Assembly (NCBI GenBank): GCA_018336035.1
Contig: JAGXRD010000085.1
Location: 33,697-97,696 of the forward strand
Length of the DNA stretch: 64,000 nucleotides
Direction of reading: 5' to 3'
DNA from: Alphaproteobacteria bacterium
GTDB lineage: Bacteria > Pseudomonadota > Alphaproteobacteria > Ferrovibrionales > Ferrovibrionaceae
The translations under genes were made by a program, and so were the position numbers. The notes under the pieces are model-generated. The model was not told where the DNA came from. It saw only the letters and a program-made list of their open reading frames with translations, and did no database searches. The first letter of the stretch is position 1, and each line of letters starts with the position of its first letter. Below, one piece after another: positions 30,372-38,807 of the stretch.

Positions 30372-31496
30372 TCACTTGCGCATCAGAATGGCATCGCGCG
30401 ACAGGCCAGCGGCATCGCGGTAATAGCCGGGCCGGCGACCGACCTCGGCAAATCCGGCAGATGCATACAATCCGCGCGCGGCCACATTGCTCTCGGCCAC
30501 TTCAAGGAAGCACTGCTGCGCGCCACGGCCGGTGACCTTGGCAAGTCCGACCGTCAGCAGACGGCGTGCCACGCCCTGGCGCCGCAACTGCGGCTGCACC
30601 GCCAGCGTGATGATCTCGGCTTCGTCGGCGGCAAGGCGCAGCAGGATGAAGCCGACCGGCTGCTCGCCCTGCAGCGCCAGCAGCGCCAGCGCGCCCGGCA
30701 TCGCCAGCAACTCGCGCAGGCTCGTCTCTGTCCAGAGTTCTGTCGACTGCCCCGCAAAGGCTTCGGCATGCAGCGCGGCCAGCACCGCGGCCGCTTCAAG
30801 GCCGCATGTCTGGATGTTGAGCGCGGGTTTCTGCGCGGCGGGCGGCGCGACCGCCGACGGCAGCTTCGCATCTGGCGGACGGATATAGAGCGGCGCCGGT
30901 GACACTGCCGGTCGCGGGCGGCTGGCCGCCAGCCGCGCCAACAGCACCGGATCTGGATCGGGCGATACGGCAGACAGCTGCAGGTCGTCGCGTTGCGCGG
31001 CGGCCTTCAGTAACTCGCCACCGCTGCCGACCAGTACGGCCGGACCCGTCGGCAGGATGCCGGGCGCATCGGCGATGTTGAGCAGCTGCGGTTCATCCAG
31101 CGCTGCGCCGTCAGAAGCAAAACACTGAATGTAAAGTTCGTCGCGTTTGGCGTCGATCACGGCGATGGTGTTCAGGCCGGGCTGCGCGGCAGCGGCGGCG
31201 AGAGTCTCTGTGGTGGTGATGCCCCAGACCGGAATCTTCAGCGCCAGCCCGAGCGCGCGCGCGGTTGCCAGCGCGGTGCGGATGCCGGTGAAGGAGCCCG
31301 GCCCGATAGTGGCGGCGATGCCATCAAGCTGCGCCAGTTCGATGCCTGCGTCCAGCCGCGCCTGTTCCAGCAGCGGCAGCAGCCGTTCGGCATTGCCCTT
31401 GCCGCCGGCCGACACGACGCAGGCCAGCGTGCGGTCACCATCGATGATGGCGACAGAGCAGGCATTGAGCGCGGTATCGATGCCGAGCAGCTTCAC
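30372..31496 (-). CDS. TsaB-RimI fusion: tRNA t6A protein TsaB joined to an N-acetyltransferase
   Basis: Residues 1 to about 200 are TsaB ('LLGIDTALNACSVAII', 'GPGSFTGIRTALATAR'), which supports TsaD in making t6A37 of tRNA. After a Pro/Ala-rich linker (about 200-235), the C-terminal part is a GNAT acetyltransferase of RimI type ('ITLAVQPQLRRQGVARRLL', 'FLEVAESNVAARGLYASAGF', 'GYYRD'). RimI acetylates ribosomal protein S18. The two genes are normally adjacent; here they form one uninterrupted frame. The GTG at VKLLGID has a GGAG sequence nine bases upstream; an ATG nine codons earlier is possible. Confidence 0.93.
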   Translation of the reverse strand: MKLLGIDTALNACSVAIIDGDRTLACVVSAGGKGNAERLLPLLEQARLDAGIELAQLDGIAATIGPGSFTGIRTALATARALGLALKIPVWGITTTETLAAAAAQPGLNTIAVIDAKRDELYIQCFASDGAALDEPQLLNIADAPGILPTGPAVLVGSGGELLKAAAQRDDLQLSAVSPDPDPVLLARLAASRPRPAVSPAPLYIRPPDAKLPSAVAPPAAQKPALNIQTCGLEAAAVLAALHAEAFAGQSTELWTETSLRELLAMPGALALLALQGEQPVGFILLRLAADEAEIITLAVQPQLRRQGVARRLLTVGLAKVTGRGAQQCFLEVAESNVAARGLYASAGFAEVGRRPGYYRDAAGLSRDAILMRK

Positions 31497-31549
31497 GAAG
31501 CCTGGCTCCGGTGATAGGAACATGAAACCGTCATCCTGGAGTCTGCCGC

Positions 31550-32131
31550 ATGCCGCTCGTAGACATCAAGCCGCCCGACTTTCCGGTGCTGCTCGACCTG
31601 CGCTATGCCACGGCCGACAACCTGACCGGCGCGCCCATATACAGCCGGCCGGCCTGTTTTCTCAATACCGAAGCCGCCGACCTGCTGCGCAAGGCCATTG
31701 CACTGGCCGGCCAGATGGACCTGCAACTGAAGATCTTCGATGCCTTCCGCCCCACCGAAGCCGCCTGGGCGTTGTGGAACCACGATCCCAATCCGGATTT
31801 CCTGGCCGACCCACGAAAGGGTTCGCCGCATTCGCGCGGCGCCGCGGTGGATGTGACGCTGGTCGACGCAGATGGCGAAGAACTCGACATGGGAACCGGC
31901 TTCGATGCCTTCACGCCGCTGGCCTTTCATGGCTGCCTGGAGATCACGCCGGCGCAGCAGGCCAATCGCGCGGTGCTGCTCGGCCTCATGACGGCGGCGG
32001 GCTGGGACTTCTATCGCAATGAATGGTGGCACTACCAGCTATTCCAGCCGCGCCGCTATCCGCTGCTGTCGGATGCAGCCGCCGGCACTTCGATGATTTC
32101 GCCCGCGAGCCAGCGCGCGGTCTCCTCGTAA
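31550..32131 (+). CDS. ddpX: D-alanyl-D-alanine dipeptidase (VanX/DdpX family)
   Basis: A zinc peptidase that cleaves D-Ala-D-Ala during peptidoglycan turnover. The peptidase M15D zinc-binding motifs are present: 'SPHSRGAAVD' (SxHxxGxAxD, about residues 96-105) and 'EWWHY' (about 160-164), with the substrate-site Arg in 'DAFRPTEAAW'. It lacks a signal peptide, so it is probably cytoplasmic. A GGAG sequence lies eight bases before the ATG. Its 3' end overlaps the convergent oxidase gene by 76 bases. Confidence 0.93.
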   Translation: MPLVDIKPPDFPVLLDLRYATADNLTGAPIYSRPACFLNTEAADLLRKAIALAGQMDLQLKIFDAFRPTEAAWALWNHDPNPDFLADPRKGSPHSRGAAVDVTLVDADGEELDMGTGFDAFTPLAFHGCLEITPAQQANRAVLLGLMTAAGWDFYRNEWWHYQLFQPRRYPLLSDAAAGTSMISPASQRAVSS

Positions 32132-33210
32132 GTCGCCTTGCCGGTCAGCGCATCGGCGAGCAACTCGCCAATCAGCGCGCCGAACTTGAAACCGTGCCCC
32201 GATGTGCCGCAGAAGGCGAAGCCACGCCGGCCGAGCTGGCGGAACTGGAATTTCTCGTCTGTCTCCACGTCGTAGAAACAGACCTTGCTCTGCACCACGC
32301 GATACTGCGCCAGATCCTGGATGCGATGCCGCGCCTTGGCGAGAATGACTTCAATCTCGTCCGGCGTCGCCTCGCGATTGCCATCGGGATCGGCCGTGGG
32401 CCCGAAACTGTGGTCGCTGATTTTTAACCCCGTGCGCATGCCGTCGCGGGTGATACGCGGCGGCACCAGATAGAAGCCTTTCGTCTGGCCGATTTCCAGA
32501 ATCATCGGCGCCTGATACCAGGCCGCAGCGAGATCGGCCGGCGGCTGCAGATAGACCACCACCTGGCGCGAGGGCCGCGCCACCGGCGCCAGATCGGGCA
32601 GCAGCTTCGAGGTCCACGGCCCGGCAGTGACCAGCACATGATCGGCCTGCAGCACGGTTTTATCGCCGAGCGTGACGGTACCCTTTTCGGCATCCACCGC
32701 GACGACAGATGTATTCGTCAGCAGGGTGACGCCGCGGTCGCGCAGATGCGAACTCAGCGCCGCGACGATGGCTTCGGCGAACAGCACACCACCCGAGGGA
32801 CAGAAGAAGGCATCCTCAAGTCCCGCAGCCTGCAACATCGGCCAGCGCCCGCTGACGCTCTCGGCATCGAAGGCGAGATGCTCGACATCTTCCGCCGTCA
32901 GCGTTTCGGTGCAGGCCTTGGCCCAGCCATCGCCCGCGCCGCTCAGCACCAGCGTGCCGGTCTCGGCATAGAGCGTCATCTTCAGATCATGCCAGAGGCG
33001 CTTCCAGGCGTGATAGGAATGCCGCACCATGCGGGTATAGCCGCGCTGCGCGCCATAGGGGTAGCGGATCAGGCGATGCTGGTCGACCGACGAGCCCAGC
33101 GGATGGGGCAGCGCGCCCTGCTCGATCAGCACGACATCATGGCCGGCTTTCTTCAGCGCGCGCGCCGCCGAAAGCCCCATGATGCCACCGCCGACGATGA
33201 TGCTTTTCAT
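32056..33210 (-). CDS. FAD-dependent oxidase, SolA/sarcosine oxidase type
   Basis: The N-terminal dinucleotide-binding motif is 'SIIVGGGIMGLSAARALKKA', followed by a DAO-family fold. The segment 'FCGTSGHGFKFGALIGELLADALTG' near the C-terminus corresponds to the covalent-flavin Cys region of monomeric sarcosine oxidase and N-methyl-tryptophan oxidase. It likely oxidises an N-methylated or secondary amino acid, releasing H2O2. The start (MKSIIVGG) overlaps the stop of the ornithine cyclodeaminase-like gene by four bases, so the pair is coupled. The exact substrate is not evident. Confidence 0.88.
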   Translation of the reverse strand: MKSIIVGGGIMGLSAARALKKAGHDVVLIEQGALPHPLGSSVDQHRLIRYPYGAQRGYTRMVRHSYHAWKRLWHDLKMTLYAETGTLVLSGAGDGWAKACTETLTAEDVEHLAFDAESVSGRWPMLQAAGLEDAFFCPSGGVLFAEAIVAALSSHLRDRGVTLLTNTSVVAVDAEKGTVTLGDKTVLQADHVLVTAGPWTSKLLPDLAPVARPSRQVVVYLQPPADLAAAWYQAPMILEIGQTKGFYLVPPRITRDGMRTGLKISDHSFGPTADPDGNREATPDEIEVILAKARHRIQDLAQYRVVQSKVCFYDVETDEKFQFRQLGRRGFAFCGTSGHGFKFGALIGELLADALTGKATYEETARWLAGEIIEVPAAASDSSG

Positions 33211-34145
33211 GTCTGCTGGCCCTCGACCACCAGTTCGGCCGCCGCCAGGTCTTCGAGTGCGAGGCCGACCGACTTGAACAGCGTGATCTCGGCGTCGTTC
33301 TGTCGTGCGGTCACATCGGCGCGGCACAGATCGAACAGATCGCCGCGCACGTCTTCGGCTTTGAACTGCCCGGCCTTGATCGGCGTCACCAGATCGCCGG
33401 GCTCTTTCAAAGCCCCGGCACGATTGTCGACATAGACCGAGCTGCGCGACAGTGCCGTGGCATCCGTCTCATGCATCTCGGGCGTGAAGGCCCCGACCAG
33501 ATCAAGATGCGCACCGGGCTTCAGCCAGTCACCGCGCACCAGCGGGTCGCGCGACAGCGTGGCGCAGGAAATCGTATCGGCGGCACGTACGGCGGCTTCC
33601 AGATCATCGACGACGACCACGCCGAGATCGCGCAGATCCGCCGCGGTCTGTTCGGCGCGGGCGCGGTTGCGGTTCCAGATTTCGATGCGGGTATAGTTCC
33701 GCACGGTGCAATGCGCGCGGATCAGATGCGGCGCCAGAGAGCCTGCGCCGACCATGAGCAGATGCCGCGCCTCCTGACGCACCAGATAGCTGGCGGCGAG
33801 CGCCGAGGCGCAGCCGGTCCGGCGCAAGGTGACGGCCTCGCCATCGATGACGGCCTTGGGAAAACCGGTGCGTGCATCGAGCAAAAGATACGTGGCCGCC
33901 ACCGAACCATGGCCAAGTTTCGCATTGTCGGGGAACACGCTGACCGTCTTGATGCCGATATGGCGGCCCGGCTGCCAGGCCGGCATCAGCAGCAATGTGC
34001 CGCCGGCGCCGCCGTCAACAGCGTCAATGTGAAACCGGCTGCGCAGCGGCACCTCGCCGCCCGCGCGGAAGGCCTCACGCAGGTGAGGGATCAGCCTGTC
34101 ATACGGCAGGGCCGCATGAACGGCAGCGGCATCGATCGAACGCAT
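33207..34145 (-). CDS. Ornithine cyclodeaminase/mu-crystallin family protein
   Basis: A 312-residue NAD(P)-binding protein. The active-site Lys region is 'HIGIKTVSVFPDN' and the Rossmann motif 'LLMVGAGSLAPHLIRAH'; the substrate-side Arg and Asp of the family are present in 'SRFHID' and 'HLDLVGAFTPEMHETD'. The family includes ornithine cyclodeaminases, ketimine reductases and N-methyl-amino-acid dehydrogenases. Coupling to a SolA-like oxidase favours metabolism of imino or N-methyl amino acids over proline synthesis. That is inference. Confidence 0.9.
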   Translation of the reverse strand: MRSIDAAAVHAALPYDRLIPHLREAFRAGGEVPLRSRFHIDAVDGGAGGTLLLMPAWQPGRHIGIKTVSVFPDNAKLGHGSVAATYLLLDARTGFPKAVIDGEAVTLRRTGCASALAASYLVRQEARHLLMVGAGSLAPHLIRAHCTVRNYTRIEIWNRNRARAEQTAADLRDLGVVVVDDLEAAVRAADTISCATLSRDPLVRGDWLKPGAHLDLVGAFTPEMHETDATALSRSSVYVDNRAGALKEPGDLVTPIKAGQFKAEDVRGDLFDLCRADVTARQNDAEITLFKSVGLALEDLAAAELVVEGQQT

Positions 34146-34160
34146 CTGGACAGCCTGTGA

Positions 34161-34478
34161 TCAGACGAGAGGGGACGGCGGCGGCAATTGCGCGCTATCC
34201 GTGGCGGCGGGCTTGGCGGTTTGCAGCGCCTGTCGCGCCTGTCGCTGCTTTTCCGCTTCGGCTTTGCGGCGCGCCGACGACCAGGCATTCAGCCGGCCGA
34301 TCACGACACCAAAGATGAGCCCGACGAAAAAGACAGCGAAGACGAGCAGATAGAGCGGCAGTTCGATGACGAACGGCAGCGGATCGACGCTGACCGTCAC
34401 TGCGTCCTTATTGGCGACGGCAAAGACGATCAGGATGAGAAGAAGCAGGGCGCCGATGAAAACGCGCAGAAAGCGCAT
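34161..34478 (-). CDS. lapA: LapA-domain membrane protein
   Basis: A 105-residue protein with two hydrophobic helices ('LRVFIGALLLLILIVFAVANKD' and 'LPLYLLVFAVFFVGLIFGVVIG') followed by a basic, Gln/Ala-rich cytoplasmic tail. This is the LapA layout. In enterobacteria LapA works with LapB in control of LPS synthesis. No lapB lies here; instead it follows ihfB by 20 bases, the usual alphaproteobacterial order sppA-ihfB-lapA. Confidence 0.9.
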   Translation of the reverse strand: MRFLRVFIGALLLLILIVFAVANKDAVTVSVDPLPFVIELPLYLLVFAVFFVGLIFGVVIGRLNAWSSARRKAEAEKQRQARQALQTAKPAATDSAQLPPPSPLV

Positions 34479-34498
34479 GCGGCACCTCCAGGAAAAAA

Positions 34499-34804
34499 CT
34501 ATTCAGCGTCGACGGTTTGCTTGCCCGACAGATTGAGCTTCTGGCGCAACTCTTTGCCGGTCTTGAAGAAGGGCACGAATTTCTCCTGCACTTCCACAGC
34601 CGTGCCGGTGCGCGGATTACGACCGGTGCGTGCGGGCCGCCGCTTGACCGAAAAGGCTCCGAAACCGCGCAATTCGACACGGTCGCCGCGCGACAGCGCA
34701 TTGGCGATCTCGTCGAAGATCGTGCCGACGATGCGCTCGATATCACGCTGCGTCAGATGCTGGTTACGTTCGGCAAGACGATTGATGAGTTCGGACTTGA
34801 TCAT
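34499..34804 (-). CDS. ihfB: Integration host factor subunit beta
   Basis: A 101-residue HU/IHF-fold DNA-bending protein. It starts '[26 protein letters not shown]' and has the DNA-intercalating arm '[17 protein letters not shown]'. '[11 protein letters not shown]' is the family core. With IhfA it bends DNA and assists sigma-54 promoters such as the one predicted at 46492-46507. Confidence 0.97.
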   Translation of the reverse strand: MIKSELINRLAERNQHLTQRDIERIVGTIFDEIANALSRGDRVELRGFGAFSVKRRPARTGRNPRTGTAVEVQEKFVPFFKTGKELRQKLNLSGKQTVDAE

Positions 34805-34842
34805 CGGTTTTCCCTGCGCAGCGGCCGCGGGCCCCTCGTTCT

Positions 34843-35772
34843 TTAGTCAGGGTGCCAAAGGGAAACCAGTCCGTCAAGCCTAAGCCGTTCGGAGATAAGG
34901 CTTTTTCCTAGGATGGCGTCGAAGGCCCGGCTGCCGAGCCCGTCCAGCATGCCGGCCGGCGGCTCCGGCGGGATGTCGCGCAGGGGCAGGTCGGCCGGAA
35001 TCTGGTGGGTCCGGGCCAGCCAGGCGCGGGCCTCGGCCACCCCGCCCAGGCCATCGATCAGCTTGTTCTGCAGGGCCACCCGGCCGGAATAGACCCGGCC
35101 ATCGGCCAGCCTGGCCACCTCGTCGCGGGGCAGGTCGCGTCTGTCGGCCACCAGGTCGACGAACCAGGCATGGGTCTCGTTGACCATGGACTGGATCTGG
35201 GCGCGGCCGGCCGGGCTCATCGGCCGGGTCGGGTTGGGCTCGGCTTTCAGCGCGCCCGAGGTGATGGTTTCGGCGCTGACGCCGACCTTTTCCATCAGCT
35301 TGGAGAATTCGGCGGTCTGGAACAGCACGCCGATCGAGCCGGTCAGCGAGGTTTCGCGCGCCAGCACATGATCGCCGGCAATCGCCACCATATAACCCGC
35401 AGAGGCGCCCAGCGTGCCGATCACCGAGACGACCGGCTTCTGCTCGGCGAGCCGGCGGATCGCCTGGAACAGCGCCTCGCCGCCATAGGTGCTGCCGCCC
35501 GGGCTGTTGATATGCAGGATCACCGCATGGATGCGGTCGTCCTCGCCGGCCTCTTTCAGCTTTTCCAGCCACCAGTCGTTTTCGGCGATCACGCCACTGA
35601 TCTCGAGCCGGGCGACATGGACCTGGCGCTGCGCCAGCAGATTGCCGGGATCGAGGCGCCAGAGGCCGATCAGGGCCAGGACCAGCAGGGCCAGCACCGC
35701 GACGATGCGCCAGCGGGTGGCACGGCGGGCAAGGGTACGGCGTTCAAGCCAGGCGTCGGTATCGGATGACAT
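34843..35772 (-). CDS. sppA: Signal peptide peptidase SppA (36-kDa type)
   Basis: A membrane-bound S49 serine protease that degrades cleaved signal peptides. It has one N-terminal transmembrane helix ('[16 protein letters not shown]', about residues 23-38). '[16 protein letters not shown]' and the nucleophile region '[20 protein letters not shown]' follow. The catalytic Lys lies in '[15 protein letters not shown]', and 'SLTGSIGVL' is also conserved. At 309 residues it is the short, single-domain form that forms an octamer. It is followed directly by ihfB. Confidence 0.95.
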   Translation of the reverse strand: MSSDTDAWLERRTLARRATRWRIVAVLALLVLALIGLWRLDPGNLLAQRQVHVARLEISGVIAENDWWLEKLKEAGEDDRIHAVILHINSPGGSTYGGEALFQAIRRLAEQKPVVSVIGTLGASAGYMVAIAGDHVLARETSLTGSIGVLFQTAEFSKLMEKVGVSAETITSGALKAEPNPTRPMSPAGRAQIQSMVNETHAWFVDLVADRRDLPRDEVARLADGRVYSGRVALQNKLIDGLGGVAEARAWLARTHQIPADLPLRDIPPEPPAGMLDGLGSRAFDAILGKSLISERLRLDGLVSLWHPD

Positions 35773-35862
35773 GGGCTAAACTTAAGTACCGATAGGGTTT
35801 TTGCCAAGGGGCCAACTACAGGGGCCGGGACAGAAGCGGACCGGCCGCGCTATGGTTCCGCC

Positions 35863-36762
35863 ATGCTTCGGCTTCTGTCCCTTCTTCTTCTCCTGCTTCC
35901 CCTCCCGGCTCTGTCACAAATTGGCGGCGTCGCGCCCAGCTATACCGAACGGGCGCTCTCGGCCACGCCGCTGGATCACGCCATCCGGCAGCGCCACTGG
36001 GTGCCCGGCCTGAACCAGGGCTATGTGCCGCAGGGCCTGACCTATACCCGTGGCACGCTATTCGTCGGCACTTACCTGAGCACCGAGCCGCAGACCAATC
36101 GCGGCCCGGCGAAGATTTTCGCAGTCGACCCCAAGAACGGCGCGGTGATCGGCGGCTTCGACCTGCCGGCCAGTATCGGCCATGCCGACGGACTGGCGGC
36201 GACGCCCGATGGCGGGCTGCTCTATCTCGCCGACAATGGCCGCGCGCTTTACGCCTTCGATCTTCCCAGATCGTTGCAGGCCGGCACGGCCATCGCCGTG
36301 GGCGAGCCGCGCAAACTGGACAAGGACCCCGCGCTGGGCAGCAATTTCCTGAGTTTCGACGGCAGGCTGTTGTGGTTCGGCCGCTACAGCCGCGACGATG
36401 CGTCAGCGCGGCTGATCGCCGCCGATCCCGCCACGCTGTTCGGCGGCAGCACGCAGCCCTTCCGTGCCGCCGAGGCGGTGCGGAGTCTGACGCTGCCCTT
36501 CCATGCCCAGGGCGCGACTTTCGATGCGCAGGGCAATCTGTGGCTCAGCGCCAGCAACGGCCGCATGGGCAGGCTCTATCGCATCGACACGCAGACCGGC
36601 GCGGTGCTGGCGCAGCATGAGGCGATGGCGGGACTGGAAGACCTAGCGCGCGGCGAAAACGGCCTGCTGTGGGGATCGGGCGAAGCGGGATCGCAGCGCT
36701 GGAACAGCTGGGCGACATTTTATCCGCTGCTGTTTTCCTTCGACCCCGCCGCGCTGCGCTAG
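35863..36762 (+). CDS. Secreted protein with beta-propeller-like repeats, function unknown
   Basis: A clear signal peptide (LLSLLLLLLPLPALS) precedes a 280-residue domain. It contains repeated segments of the type 'L-x-V-G-T-Y', 'IFAVDPKNGAVIGGFDL', 'ADGLAATPDGGLLYLADN' and 'LYRIDTQTGAVLAQHE', which look like blades of a YncE or SMP-30 type propeller. No catalytic residues can be assigned with confidence. It is isolated, diverging from sppA and converging with the PAS_5 gene. An 8-bp inverted repeat (CGGCCTGC/GCAGGCCG) follows its stop codon. Confidence 0.6.
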   Translation: MLRLLSLLLLLLPLPALSQIGGVAPSYTERALSATPLDHAIRQRHWVPGLNQGYVPQGLTYTRGTLFVGTYLSTEPQTNRGPAKIFAVDPKNGAVIGGFDLPASIGHADGLAATPDGGLLYLADNGRALYAFDLPRSLQAGTAIAVGEPRKLDKDPALGSNFLSFDGRLLWFGRYSRDDASARLIAADPATLFGGSTQPFRAAEAVRSLTLPFHAQGATFDAQGNLWLSASNGRMGRLYRIDTQTGAVLAQHEAMAGLEDLARGENGLLWGSGEAGSQRWNSWATFYPLLFSFDPAALR

Positions 36763-36773
36763 ATCGGCCTGCA

Positions 36774-37358
36774 TCAGATCGGATCGAGCAGGCCGCGCAA
36801 TGTCGCCTGCAGCACGCCCTTCTCCAGCGCCTCGACGGCGATCTGGCGTTCGCGCGAGGGCGGCGGCTGATGGCCCTGGTCAGCCGCGCTGCTCCAGCTG
36901 ATCGAACTGAGCACCATGGCGGCACGCGCGCTGCCCGGCTCGGCGGCAATGGGCAGCAGCAGATGGCGCACGCGACTGGCGCCCTCCTCGGGGAAGCGTC
37001 GCGTGTTGTCGACATAGAGTGGCTGGCCGCGCTGGATCACGCTGGAATAAATCTGCTCCAGATAACCGCGATACTCGCTGCCGTCCGGATAGAGATCGCG
37101 GCTGGTCTTGCCGGTGGTATCGCGGCGGAAGCGCTGCACCAGTTCGGTGCCGACCAGGCGGAAACGCACTTCGATATCGCTGCCGGAGGGCTCGACCAGC
37201 ATGAGATGCGGCAGCAGCCGGCGCGGCATGTCGAGCGGATCGATGGCGGTGCGTGGTGGCAATGGATAACCGCCCCGCTTGGCAGACCAGTAGGCAGCCA
37301 GGTTGAGTAGGATGCGATCGTCGGCAAACGGCAAAGGAAGACCAGACACGGAACTCAA
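36774..37358 (-). CDS. PAS_5-domain protein
   Basis: A 194-residue protein dominated by a PAS_5 domain (PF07310 type). 'LNLAAYWSAKRGGYPLPPRTAIDPLDMPRRLLPHLML' marks its start, and it continues through 'FRLVGTELVQRFRRDTTGKTSRDL' and 'EQIYSSVIQRGQPLYVDNTR'. PAS_5 domains are common in Rhodospirillales and are presumed small-molecule sensors, but no output domain is attached here. It lies 156 bases after an ECF sigma factor gene in the same direction, so the two may be functionally linked. The GAF-containing protein at 53441 carries the same domain. Confidence 0.8.
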   Translation of the reverse strand: MSSVSGLPLPFADDRILLNLAAYWSAKRGGYPLPPRTAIDPLDMPRRLLPHLMLVEPSGSDIEVRFRLVGTELVQRFRRDTTGKTSRDLYPDGSEYRGYLEQIYSSVIQRGQPLYVDNTRRFPEEGASRVRHLLLPIAAEPGSARAAMVLSSISWSSAADQGHQPPPSRERQIAVEALEKGVLQATLRGLLDPI

Positions 37359-37514
37359 AATCTCAATGCCGACGAAACGAATCGGACTGCGGTAACATGA
37401 TCCGACTGTCAGCTATTCTTCATTCCGATTCAATGAGTTACAACCAGTCCGCGTATCGGCGCACGATAAATATCGCTCCGTGACGGAAACACCGCCTGAC
37501 TTCGTAAGAATCCG

Positions 37515-38060
37515 TCAGGATGTTTCGAGCAATTGCTTCAGCCGGGCCAGGGCGAGGCGGATGCGCGACTTCACGGTGCCGAGCGGCAAATTCTCGCGTT
37601 CGGCAATGTCGCGATGCGACAGATCGGAGAAAAACGCCAGCTGCAGCAGATGCAGTTGTTCCGCGGGCAGGGTCTGCAGCACCGCGCGCAGCTGTGCCTC
37701 ATCCTGCAGGGCCATCATCTGGGTATCGGCCGCGGGCTCGGGATCGGGCACCAGCGCGGGATCGTTGGGATCGAGTTCAGGCCGTTTTTCGCGGCGCAGA
37801 CGGTCGATCCGCTTGTTACGCAGGATGGTGAACAGCCAGGTGGAGACCGAGGCTTGCACCGGATCGTAGCTGGCGGCGCGGCGCCAGGCGCTGATCAGGC
37901 TTTCCTGCGTCAGCTCCTCGGCCACATCCTCGGCCACCCGCAACCGCAGCAGATAGGCTTTCAGGCGCGGGGCAAAATGCTCGTAAAGCGCGGCAAAAGC
38001 GGTCCGGTCCCCCGCTTCGGCCACGGCGCGCATCAACTCCGCCTGCTGCTCCCGATCCAT
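37515..38060 (-). CDS. ECF-type RNA polymerase sigma factor
   Basis: A 181-residue sigma factor with region 2 ('EELTQESLISAWRRAASYDP', 'VSTWLFTILRNKRIDRLRREKRPELD') and region 4 ('LPAEQLHLLQLAFFSDLSHRDIAERENLPLGTVKSRIRLALARLK'). The sequence resembles the RpoE/SigK group, whose members usually have a zinc-binding ChrR or ASD anti-sigma gene next door. None is visible here; the next co-oriented gene encodes a PAS_5 protein. The regulon cannot be inferred. Confidence 0.93.
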   Translation of the reverse strand: MDREQQAELMRAVAEAGDRTAFAALYEHFAPRLKAYLLRLRVAEDVAEELTQESLISAWRRAASYDPVQASVSTWLFTILRNKRIDRLRREKRPELDPNDPALVPDPEPAADTQMMALQDEAQLRAVLQTLPAEQLHLLQLAFFSDLSHRDIAERENLPLGTVKSRIRLALARLKQLLETS

Positions 38061-38201
38061 CCGCCAATGGTGCTGAAAACCGGGATATAAAGCAAGATTA
38101 CCAAAGGTTTACATATCAAATCGTAATGCCCGACACAGAGTGCAGTGCAAACGCCATGATCTCGCCATGAAATCGGGTGGAAATCGCGCATCGCCACAGC
38201 T

Positions 38202-38807
38202 ATGTTCGCCGCCATGACCGACAACAAGGCCCATCGACCGGCAGCCTCGCTGCCCGCCTCGCTCCTCCTGTTGCCTGCGATTTCTCTCGGGCTCCTGCTG
38301 GGAGCCGTACCCACTGCTTTCGCCCAGGCGAAGAAGCCGGCTGCCCCTGCCACCGAAACCAAACGGATCGGCAAGTTCTCCGGCTGGGATGCCTATGAGC
38401 ATACCGACAAGGGCGCCAAGCTCTGCTACCTGCATGCGCAGCCGCAGAAGAAAGAACCCGCCAGCGCCAAGCGCGGCGAGATCTACCTTCTGGTGACGCA
38501 TAAGCCGAAGGAAAAGATCCGCAACGAGGTCAGCATCTATTTCGGCTACCCGCTGAAGGACGCCATCCCGGCACAGGCCGTGATCGGCCCGACCACCATC
38601 GAGATGTTCACCCACCAGGAAGCCGCCTGGGCCGCCGATGCCGCCACCGACCAGAAGCTGGTCGATGCGCTGCGCAAGGGCAAGACGCTGGTGGTGCGCG
38701 GCGAATCCGGTCGCGGCACCAAGACCACCGACACCTACGACCTCGACGGTTTCGGCCAGGCCTTGCAGGCCATCGACAAGGCCTGCGGGGTGGGAGCCAC
38801 CTCGTGA
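38202..38807 (+). CDS. Invasion-associated locus B (IalB)-family secreted protein
   Basis: A signal peptide ([24 protein letters not shown]) is followed by an IalB-like domain of about 145 residues: '[24 protein letters not shown]', '[25 protein letters not shown]', and a C-terminal '[14 protein letters not shown]'. The two Cys residues could form a disulfide. Homologues commonly precede rlmN in alphaproteobacteria, as here, where the stop overlaps the rlmN GTG. The function outside Bartonella is not established. An in-frame ATG four codons later is an equally good start. Confidence 0.85.
   Translation: MFAAMTDNKAHRPAASLPASLLLLPAISLGLLLGAVPTAFAQAKKPAAPATETKRIGKFSGWDAYEHTDKGAKLCYLHAQPQKKEPASAKRGEIYLLVTHKPKEKIRNEVSIYFGYPLKDAIPAQAVIGPTTIEMFTHQEAAWAADAATDQKLVDALRKGKTLVVRGESGRGTKTTDTYDLDGFGQALQAIDKACGVGATS

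Noticed and set aside
36763..36797. Bidirectional terminator (CGGCCTGC/GCAGGCCG) between convergent genes
   Set aside because: One arm lies within the coding end of the PAS_5 gene and there is no T run; pairing may be chance.
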